A program made the translations under genes and the position numbers. Below, in pieces: positions 16,047 through 21,932 of a stretch of DNA of 27,218 nt. Source of the stretch: CAZXBB01 sp964638815. GTDB taxonomy: Bacteria > Planctomycetota > Phycisphaerae > Phycisphaerales > SM1A02. The DNA is taken from the NCBI GenBank assembly GCA_964638815.1, contig CAZXBB010000465.1:1-27218 (forward strand), in the 5' to 3' direction. Each line of letters begins with the position of its first letter. Within the stretch, counting starts at the first letter, position 1. The notes under the pieces were generated by a model that did no database searches, was not told the DNA's origin, and worked only from the letters and a program-made list of their open reading frames with translations.

Positions 16047-16076
16047 GCGCCATCGGGCGCCATCGGGCGCCATCGG
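16047..16076. repeat. three perfect tandem copies of a 10-base unit
   Basis: The unit GCGCCATCGG occurs three times head to tail between nhaA and dapL, upstream of nhaA. It may be a slippage product; no coding or clear regulatory role is visible. Confidence 0.9.
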
Positions 16077-16129
16077 CGTCTTCCGCCGGGGTCCATCGCG
16101 GAGGGCCGCGTCCGCCGTGCGCGACCGCA

Positions 16130-17389
16130 TCAGACCGTGACCGCCAGGGACTTCAGCCTCTCCACCACCGCCTCGACGTTCTCCCGGCTATTGAACGCCG
16201 AAATCCGGAAGTACCCCTCTCCGCAGCGTCCGAAGCCGACGCCCGGCGTCACCACGACGTGGGCGCGCTCGAGGATGCGGTCGAACATCGACCACGAGTC
16301 CACGCCGCCCGGGCAGGCGACCCAGACGTAAGGTGCATTCACGCCGCCGTAGACGGCGAGCCCCATCTTCCGGCAGCCCTCCGCCAGTCGCCGCGCATTC
16401 TCGAGATAGTAATCAACAAGGCCCCGCACCTCGCGGACGCCGGCGGGCGAGTAGAGCGCCTCGGCCGCGCGCTGGACCACGTAACCCACGCTGTTGGACT
16501 TCGTGCTCCAGCGGCGGGCCCAGAGCCCGTGAAGCGGGACCGCGGCGCCGTCGCCCGTCGTTCCCGCGAGCTCGCGCGGGCACACGGTGTAGCCGCAGCG
16601 CACGCCGGTGAACCCGCCGTTCTTCGAGAAGCTGTGGAACTCCATCGCGCAGCGGCGCGCACCGTCGATCTCGTAGATCGAGCGCGGTGCGTCGGGCTCG
16701 CGCACGTAGGCGTGGTACGCCGCGTCGTAGAGGATGATCGCCTCGTGCCGGAGGGCGTACTCGACCCACGCCGCGAGCTGCTCGCGCGTGATCATCCCGC
16801 CGGTCGGATTGTTGGGATAGCACAGGTAGACCACGTCGAGCGGCGGGCCGTCCGGACAATCGGGGACGAAGCCGTTCTCCGCGGTGCAGGGAAGATACGT
16901 CAGGCCCTCGTAGCTTCCGTCGTCGCGCGCCGGGCCGGTGTGACCGGCCATGACGTTCGAGTCGACGTAGACGGGATAGACCGGGTCGGGCAGGCCGATG
17001 CGGTTCGGACGGGCCTCCCGCGGCGGCGCGAGGATGTCGAGGATCGCTCCGCAGTCCGTCTTGGAGCCGTCGGAGACGAAGATCTCGTCGGCGGCGACGT
17101 CGAGCCCGTGCGCTGCGAAGTCGCCGCGCGCGATCGCCTCGCGCAGGAAGTCGTAACCGAGCGGCGGCGCGTAGCCCCGGAACGTCGCGCGGACGCCCAT
17201 CTCGTCAACCGCTCGATGCATGGCCGCTGTCACGGCCAGGGGCAGCGGCTCGGTCACGTCGCCGATGCCGCACCGGATCAGCCGCTCGCGCGCGGCGGGC
17301 TCGGTCTCGAGGAACGCATCGACGCGCCGCGCAATCTCGGGGAAGAGATACGCGCCGCGCAGCTTGAGGTAGTGCTCGTTGATTCGCAT
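16130..17389 (-). CDS. dapL: LL-diaminopimelate aminotransferase
   Basis: A 419-residue PLP-dependent class I/II aminotransferase that converts tetrahydrodipicolinate directly to LL-diaminopimelate for lysine and peptidoglycan synthesis. The PLP lysine is K256 in SFSKNGGFTGVRCGY; other cofactor and fold motifs are VSDGSK (105-110), YPNNPTGG (191-198) and the ILYDAAYHAY stretch with D222 and Y225. The N-terminal MRINEHYLKLRGAYLFPEIARR is characteristic of DapL and supports the start at 17389, even though no strong Shine-Dalgarno sequence precedes it. The gene lies 33 bases after rplT in the same direction. DapL is the usual diaminopimelate route of Planctomycetota and Chlamydiae, which fits the proposed taxonomy. 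Confidence 0.95.
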   Translation of the reverse strand: MRINEHYLKLRGAYLFPEIARRVDAFLETEPAARERLIRCGIGDVTEPLPLAVTAAMHRAVDEMGVRATFRGYAPPLGYDFLREAIARGDFAAHGLDVAADEIFVSDGSKTDCGAILDILAPPREARPNRIGLPDPVYPVYVDSNVMAGHTGPARDDGSYEGLTYLPCTAENGFVPDCPDGPPLDVVYLCYPNNPTGGMITREQLAAWVEYALRHEAIILYDAAYHAYVREPDAPRSIYEIDGARRCAMEFHSFSKNGGFTGVRCGYTVCPRELAGTTGDGAAVPLHGLWARRWSTKSNSVGYVVQRAAEALYSPAGVREVRGLVDYYLENARRLAEGCRKMGLAVYGGVNAPYVWVACPGGVDSWSMFDRILERAHVVVTPGVGFGRCGEGYFRISAFNSRENVEAVVERLKSLAVTV

Positions 17390-17422
17390 CGCGTGCGGGC
17401 GGCGGGATCGCGGGACCGAGGC

Positions 17423-17782
17423 CTAGCCCGCCGCGTTCGCCTCCGCGACCTCGACGAGGTTGTCGAACGTCGCGGGGTCCTCGATCGCGAGCTGGCTGAG
17501 CATCTTGCGGTTGAGGAGGATCCCCGCCCGCTGGAGCCCGTTGATGAAGCGGCTGTATCGCGTACCGCGCATCCGGCACGCCGCGGTGATGCGGGTGATC
17601 CACAGGCGGCGGAACTCGCGGCGCCGCGCGCGGCGGTCGCGGTAGGCGAACTTGCCGGCGCGAACCAGCGCGACCTGGGCCTGCTGCTTGTGACGGTGCT
17701 TCGTTCCCCAGTAGCCCCGGGCCGAGCGGAGGATACGGCGGCGGGCCTTCGTGCGGGCGGCGCCCTTGCGTGCGCGTGGCAT
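17423..17782 (-). CDS. rplT: 50S ribosomal protein L20
   Basis: A 119-residue basic protein of normal L20 length that binds 23S rRNA early in large-subunit assembly. The N-terminal run of Arg/Lys (MPRARKGAARTKARRRILR) and the core RREFRRLWITRITAACRMRGTRYSRFINGL are textbook L20. AGGAG lies about ten bases before ATG 17782. It follows rpmI after 139 bases, a longer gap than in many genomes, and precedes dapL. Confidence 0.97.
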   Translation of the reverse strand: MPRARKGAARTKARRRILRSARGYWGTKHRHKQQAQVALVRAGKFAYRDRRARRREFRRLWITRITAACRMRGTRYSRFINGLQRAGILLNRKMLSQLAIEDPATFDNLVEVAEANAAG

Positions 17783-17921
17783 GTTTCAATCGCTCCTTCG
17801 AGGTCGTCGACACGGAGGCTCGTGGTCGCGACCCGCCGCGGGCCGTCGAATCACCACGAACGCTTGGACCCGGCCGACCGTTACGAACGTGCGCCGTTCG
17901 GGGGGCTGCCCCGCCGGACGC

Positions 17922-18218
17922 TCAGGTCTCTCCGTCCGCTCCCGCCGCACCGGCCCTTGGTTCAGCGGACAGGCCCGCGGACCCCGGCGCGGACACCGGC
18001 GCGCACACTTCCGCGGACGCGACACGCACGAAGAGCATCGCCCGGACCCGCTTCATGTCGCTGGACTTCGCGAAGGCGGGCTGGCGGTAGGACCGGATCA
18101 GCTTGCCGGACTTGTGGCTGCGGCGGTGCCGACCGAACGCGCGCCGGTACTTCACCTTCCCCGACTTGGTGAATCGGATGCGCTTCAGCAGTCCCTTGCA
18201 GGGCTTGTTCTTGGGCAT
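17922..18218 (-). CDS. rpmI: 50S ribosomal protein L35 with C-terminal extension
   Basis: A 98-residue L35. The core MPKNKPCKGLLKRIRFTKSG through DMKRVRAMLF (about residues 1-63) matches the family, whose usual length is near 65. A further 33-35 residues, Ala/Gly/Pro/Ser-rich and ending in acidic GADGET, form an extra tail. An in-frame ATG at 18257 exists, but it lies inside the -10 element of the upstream promoter, so ATG 18218 is the real start. infC, which precedes rpmI in many bacteria, is not here; the upstream neighbour is an unrelated gene that ends in a hairpin. Confidence 0.94.
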   Translation of the reverse strand: MPKNKPCKGLLKRIRFTKSGKVKYRRAFGRHRRSHKSGKLIRSYRQPAFAKSSDMKRVRAMLFVRVASAEVCAPVSAPGSAGLSAEPRAGAAGADGET

Positions 18219-18252
18219 TGCGGCACCTGTCCTGGCAAAAGTCGAGTCGAGG

Positions 18253-18280
18253 AGCATATCAGACCGCCCCGACCTGTCAA
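18253..18280 (-). promoter_or_regulatory. sigma-70-type promoter of the rpmI-rplT unit
   Basis: A perfect -35 TTGACA (18275-18280) is followed after 16 bases by TATGCT (18253-18258) on the minus strand. This would start transcription about 28 bases before the rpmI ATG. It probably drives rpmI and rplT and perhaps dapL onward. Confidence 0.75.
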
Positions 18281-18289
18281 CGAACAGAA

Positions 18290-18327
18290 GATCCCCCGCT
18301 CCTGCTGCATGACAGGAGCGGGGGATC
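18290..18327 (-). terminator. strong hairpin, probable terminator of the sigma/anti-sigma operon
   Basis: A perfect 15-base-pair inverted repeat (GATCCCCCGCTCCTG and its complement) with an eight-base loop, about 40 bases after the stop at 18368. On the minus strand it is followed by TCTTCTGTT, a modest pyrimidine tract. It separates this operon from the rpmI promoter just beyond. Confidence 0.8.
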
Positions 18328-18367
18328 GGGGGTAGGAGGACAATCGGGAAGCAGGGAAGAGGAAGGA

Positions 18368-19279
18368 TCAGTGTGTCAGGAAGACATCAGTCGCCACCGT
18401 CGGCCTCGCGCCGCGCTGGAGCGATGACTCCCCCTCCGGGAGCCAGATATTGTCGCCGCGGCCGATCACCGGACGCTCCAGCCAGATGGTGGCCCCGTCG
18501 CTGCCGAGGACGTTCTGCCCGCGGCCGCCGTGGTTGAACGAGATTGTCGAGGCCGGCATCGACTCGCCGGCCCGGAAGGCGTCAACGAGCGGGTTCCGGT
18601 CGCCGAGCACGACGGTGTTCGGCGACGGCTGGCCCCAGACCATGCGGTGCCCCGGCGTCTGGCACTGGTAGCTGTAGCCGGCCGAGGCCTCGTGCCCGCC
18701 GGGGCAGCGGAAATGGCCGTCGTCGCAGTAGTTGCCCGCAAAGAGCGGGCCGAGGTTCGCGAAGTTCGTGATCGTGTCCCAGGAGACGTTCGCGCCGGCC
18801 ACGGCCACCGGCAGCGCGCCGCCGTTGTCGTCGGCGTACCGGCTGAAGGCATAGCCGACGTACCGGAGGCTGTTGGCGCAGTCCAGGTCGATCGATCGAT
18901 TCCTGAGGTATGAGAGCGTCGGCCAGAGCACGCCCGCGGCGATCAGGAAGACCGCGGCCACCGAGATGAAGTCAGGCAGGCGGATCCGACGCGGGCCGGC
19001 CGCTTCCTCGGCGCGGGTGTCGAAGGAGAGCCGCGCGGCGCATTCGTCCTCGTACCGGTCGATCCCGGCGAGGGTCGCGTGCACGAGCGTGTCGTCCGCG
19101 TCCTCGACGGGATAGTCGTGCATCAGCTCGAGGAGACCGAGAAGACGCTCGGCCCGGGCCCGTTCGGGCGGGGGCAGCGCGTTCACAGAGTCGCGGTCGT
19201 AGCCGGCCGCCACCATCTGATCCAGCACGTGCTGGTCTTCGGGGCTCAGGCAATCGCGTGCCTCGTTCGAGCGGTTCAT
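18368..19279 (-). CDS. anti-sigma-factor-like membrane protein with extracytoplasmic DUF1559/H-X9-DG-like domain
   Basis: A 303-residue protein whose start codon overlaps the ECF sigma stop (ATGA), the usual arrangement for a sigma/anti-sigma pair. Residues 1-100 are a charged cytosolic region rich in acidic and helical sequence, without the HxxxCxxC zinc motif of ZAS anti-sigma factors. One transmembrane helix spans about 104-121. The outer part begins CANSLRYVGYAFSRYADD (134-151), which closely resembles the pilin-like opening of planctomycete DUF1559 proteins (CxNNLKQIGLALHNY type). It ends with NHGGRGQNVLGSDGA (249-263), a histidine then DG at near X9 spacing, the motif that closes those domains. 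The anti-sigma role is inferred from position and topology; the outer domain may sense an envelope signal. A strong hairpin follows the gene. Confidence 0.8.
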   Translation of the reverse strand: MNRSNEARDCLSPEDQHVLDQMVAAGYDRDSVNALPPPERARAERLLGLLELMHDYPVEDADDTLVHATLAGIDRYEDECAARLSFDTRAEEAAGPRRIRLPDFISVAAVFLIAAGVLWPTLSYLRNRSIDLDCANSLRYVGYAFSRYADDNGGALPVAVAGANVSWDTITNFANLGPLFAGNYCDDGHFRCPGGHEASAGYSYQCQTPGHRMVWGQPSPNTVVLGDRNPLVDAFRAGESMPASTISFNHGGRGQNVLGSDGATIWLERPVIGRGDNIWLPEGESSLQRGARPTVATDVFLTH

Positions 19280-20013
19280 CGTGTTCTCCCGTCCTTGCGG
19301 TCCGCGGACCGAGGATGTCGTTCGCGTCCGGCCGGGCTGTCCGGGCGGTCCGGGTCCGGGGTCTGGTTCTGGGCCTGGGTCTGGTTCTGAGTCTGGGTCT
19401 GGGACTGGTTCTGGTTCTGGGACAGGTCGTCACCGCCCCGCGCCGCCGTCCACGCCCGGGCAAACGCGGCGACCGCGGTGTGGAGCCGGCTCTTGACGGT
19501 GCCGAGCGGAATCTCGAGCGACTCGGCGATCTGGCCGTAGCTCATCCGCTGGAAGTAGCTGAGCAGGATGATCTCGCGCAGATGCCCCGGCATCGTGTCA
19601 ACCACCTGCTTGACGAGGCGGCTCCGCTCGGCGTCCGCCACCGGGGTCTCCGGCGTCGGCAGGTCCGCTTCCATCAGGTCGACGAATCGCTGGCCGTCGC
19701 CGTCGCCCCCGATCGCGGCGGAAAGCGACACGGGCTGCCGGCGACCGTGCTTGCGGTGATAGTCACGCCCCTTGTTCGCGGCGATGGTGAACAGCCAGGG
19801 CTTGAGGCGACGATCCGTGTCGAAGGTGTCGGCGGAGAGATGGACCTGGAGGAAAGTGTCCTGGAAGACATCCTCCGCGGCGGCGCGCGACCCGAGGAAG
19901 CGCGTCAGGAAGTGGAGCAGCTCGTGACGGTAGCGCTCGACCAGCGTGGTGAAGGCCGCGCGGTCCCCGGCCACGTACGCCCCCAGCAGCTCTTCGTCGG
20001 TCCAGTCCTGCAC
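19276..20013 (-). CDS. ECF-type RNA polymerase sigma factor with Gln/Asn-rich tail
   Basis: A 245-residue sigma-70 family extracytoplasmic-function factor. Region 2 lies at about residues 25-90 (LVERYRHELLHFLTRFLG, AAEDVFQDTFLQVH, KPWLFTIAANKGRDYHR) and region 4 at about 137-190 (LREIILLSYFQRMSYGQIAE then LGTVKSRLHTA, a helix-turn-helix). After region 4 comes a tail of about 55 residues, including a 21-residue run (198-218) in which Gln alternates with Asn, Thr, Ser or Ala. The start is GTG 20013, preceded by GGAG at six bases; the frame is open to 20346, but that part is low-complexity and unlike the family. The gene overlaps its putative anti-sigma partner by four bases. Target promoters are unknown. 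Confidence 0.92.
   Translation of the reverse strand: MQDWTDEELLGAYVAGDRAAFTTLVERYRHELLHFLTRFLGSRAAAEDVFQDTFLQVHLSADTFDTDRRLKPWLFTIAANKGRDYHRKHGRRQPVSLSAAIGGDGDGQRFVDLMEADLPTPETPVADAERSRLVKQVVDTMPGHLREIILLSYFQRMSYGQIAESLEIPLGTVKSRLHTAVAAFARAWTAARGGDDLSQNQNQSQTQTQNQTQAQNQTPDPDRPDSPAGRERHPRSADRKDGRTR
19360..19422 (-). repeat. degenerate hexanucleotide repeat encoding the sigma-factor tail
   Basis: Inside the sigma gene, hexamers of the form CAGAAC, CAGACC, CAGTCC and CAGACT follow each other for about 60 bases. Each encodes Gln plus a second small polar residue. The expansion stays in frame. Confidence 0.85.
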
Positions 20014-20505
20014 GTCTCGCTCCGCCCGCACCGGTTCCAGGCCGGGCTGACACGCGTCGGTCGGAGACTCTGCAATCCAGCCACGGCGGCGTTTCTCTCG
20101 ACCCGCCCCGATGATACGGCCATCGCCGTCGCCGGCGCGTTCCGGCCGACCGAAGGGCAGCGCACCAAGATGGATGGGCAGGGCGGACACGTTCCCCTCG
20201 TACGAGCCCGGGGGGCGGCAGGGTCGCGCATTTTTTCGGTTTGCCCCGCGCGGGTCCCCCCCGTCCGGGCCACCAGACCGCAGGGAGCACCCGAACGCCG
20301 CAGACCTTATGATTGCCCCTGTTCGCCCGGGTTCACGCCGCGACACGTTGCGCGGCCACTGCGGCAGGCGGCGGGCGTCTCCTCGCCTGGGGGAGGAGGT
20401 GAGCGCGGGCGGGGGATTGCCGATCGAGGGGCGGGCGTGACCCTGCCGCGACAGCGATCGCCGACCTCCTGACGCGGCGGACCCGACTCGACGGTCCGTC
20501 CCGCC
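20014..20505. other. intergenic region between the ECF sigma gene and the hpnH leader arrays
   Basis: About 490 bases separate the divergent sigma and hpnH units. Reading frames here have no family likeness and shifted codon character. A run of six T's at 20231-20236 inside CGCATTTTTTCGG is the only marked AT-rich spot. Promoters for both units should lie here, but I could not identify convincing -35/-10 pairs on either strand. Confidence 0.5.
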
Positions 20506-20617
20506 GACCCGTTTCGCCGACCCGTCCCGCCGACCCGTTTCGCCGACCCGTTTCGCCGACCCGTCACGCCGACCCGTTTCGCCGACCCGTTTCGCCGACC
20601 CGTTTCGCCGACCCGTT
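20506..20617 (+). repeat. tandem array of a 13-base unit (eight full copies plus part)
   Basis: The unit GACCCGTTTCGCC repeats without spacers from 20506; copies two and five vary (GTCCC and GTCAC in place of GTTTC), and a ninth copy breaks off as GACCCGTT. The core GACCC is shared with the 14-base array that follows, suggesting a common origin. It lies in the hpnH leader. Confidence 0.95.
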
Positions 20618-20624
20618 CCTGCTT

Positions 20625-20680
20625 ATGCGACCCTTCTGATGCGACCCTTCTGATGCGACCCTTCTGATGCGACCCTTCTG
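20625..20680 (+). repeat. four perfect 14-base repeats, each a linked mini-ORF, abutting the hpnH start
   Basis: The unit ATGCGACCCTTCTG occurs four times and is followed directly by the ATG of hpnH. Each unit reads ATG CGA CCC TTC TGA (Met-Arg-Pro-Phe-stop), and each stop overlaps the next ATG as TGATG; the last stop overlaps the hpnH ATG. No Shine-Dalgarno sequence is visible before hpnH. A translational role is an inference. Confidence 0.9.
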
Positions 20681-21826
20681 ATGGCCGTTCCGATCGCCCA
20701 GATGTACACCGTCGCCAGCTACGTGCTGGTGCAGAAGCTCCGCCGGCGGCGTCGGTATCCGCTTGTCCTCATGCTGGAGCCGCTCTTCCGGTGCAACCTC
20801 GCGTGCGCGGGCTGCGGCAAGATCCAGTACCCCGCGCACGTCCTCAAACGCGAGGTGCCGCTCGAGGACTGCCTGCGGGCGGTTGACGAGTGCGGCGCAC
20901 CGATGGTTTCGATCCCGGGCGGCGAGCCGCTGATGTACGGGCAGATCCGGGAGCTGGTCGAGGCCCTCGTCGCGCGACGCAAGTACATCTACCTCTGTAC
21001 GAACGCGCTGCTCCTCAAGGAGAAGCTGGACGAGGGCATGTTCACGCCGTCGCGTTACCTGACGTTCTCGGTGCACATGGACGGCCTCGCCGAGGAGCAC
21101 GACTTCGCCGTGTGCCGCGAGGGCGTCTACGGGAAAGCGGTCGAGGCGATCCGCTGCGCCGTCGAGCGCGGCTTCCGCGTGACCACGAACACGACGCTCT
21201 TCGATGGCGCCGATCCGAACGCGGTCCGCGTCTTCTTCGACGAGATGATGGATCTCGGCGTCGAGGGCATGATGGTCAGCCCCGGTTACGCGTACGAGAA
21301 GGCGCCGGACCAGCGCAACTTCCTGAAGCGGAAGCAGACGAACGAGCTCTTCGAGATGATCCTCTCGAATCGCGGCGAAGGGCGGCGCCGGTGGCTCTTC
21401 AACCAGTCCCCGCTGTTCCTCGAGTTCCTCATGGGCAAGCGTGACTACGAGTGCACGCCCTGGGGCAACCCGACGTACAACATGTTCGGCTGGCAGAAGC
21501 CGTGCTACCTGCTCCAGGACGGCTACGTGGACACGTTCGGGGAGCTGATGCGCGACACGGACTGGGATCGCTACGGCCGCGCGAGCGGCAACGAGCACTG
21601 CCAGCAGTGCATGGTCCACTGCGGGTACGAGCCGACGGCGGTGGACCACACGTTCTCGTCCTTCGGCGGGCTCTGGGGAACGGTGAAGGCGATGGTGTTC
21701 AACCGCTACGCCAACCCGGCCGCGAAGCGACGCCTCGAGGAAGAGCGCGACAGGCCGCACGGCCCCGTCGCGCACCTCGTGCAGCTCGGATACGCGGACG
21801 ACCTCGAGAAGGTCGGGGCGGCGTAA
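20681..21826 (+). CDS. hpnH: adenosyl-hopene transferase HpnH
   Basis: A 381-residue radical-SAM enzyme that joins a 5'-deoxyadenosyl group to the hopene skeleton, the first step toward C35 side-chain hopanoids. The N-terminus (MAVPIAQMYTVASYVLVQKL, then RRYPLVLMLEPLFRCNLAC) matches HpnH closely and fixes the start. The SAM cluster is C38, C42 and C45 in CNLACAGC. GGEPLMYGQI is the conserved glycine-rich SAM-binding motif, and the C-terminal HCQQCMVHCGYEPTAV carries the family's extra cysteines. It stands alone: no squalene-hopene cyclase or other hpn gene lies in the window. Its start is preceded by the chain of mini-ORFs rather than a normal ribosome-binding site. The divergent ECF sigma factor might link it to envelope stress, which is only a guess. 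Confidence 0.96.
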   Translation: MAVPIAQMYTVASYVLVQKLRRRRRYPLVLMLEPLFRCNLACAGCGKIQYPAHVLKREVPLEDCLRAVDECGAPMVSIPGGEPLMYGQIRELVEALVARRKYIYLCTNALLLKEKLDEGMFTPSRYLTFSVHMDGLAEEHDFAVCREGVYGKAVEAIRCAVERGFRVTTNTTLFDGADPNAVRVFFDEMMDLGVEGMMVSPGYAYEKAPDQRNFLKRKQTNELFEMILSNRGEGRRRWLFNQSPLFLEFLMGKRDYECTPWGNPTYNMFGWQKPCYLLQDGYVDTFGELMRDTDWDRYGRASGNEHCQQCMVHCGYEPTAVDHTFSSFGGLWGTVKAMVFNRYANPAAKRRLEEERDRPHGPVAHLVQLGYADDLEKVGAA

Positions 21827-21868
21827 GCGCGGCATCCGGCAGTGCGGGAGGTGGACGGCCCTACAATC

Positions 21869-21904
21869 CGGCCCATCAGCCCGGCCCATCAGCCCGGCCC
21901 ATCG
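21869..21904 (+). repeat. 2.8 tandem copies of a 13-base unit upstream of the 809-residue protein gene
   Basis: The unit CGGCCCATCAGCC is repeated in the leader between hpnH and the next gene. It has the same period as the array before hpnH but a different sequence. Confidence 0.9.
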
Positions 21905-21932
21905 GCTCACTACGCACAACGGGAGGAGTGCA

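Noticed and set aside
18219..18257. Earlier ATG for L35
   Set aside because: It lies within the -10 box of a good promoter, and the family's conserved start MPKNK begins at 18218.
20506..20680. Possible CRISPR array
   Set aside because: Units of 13 and 14 bases are directly adjacent without spacers and no cas gene is nearby.
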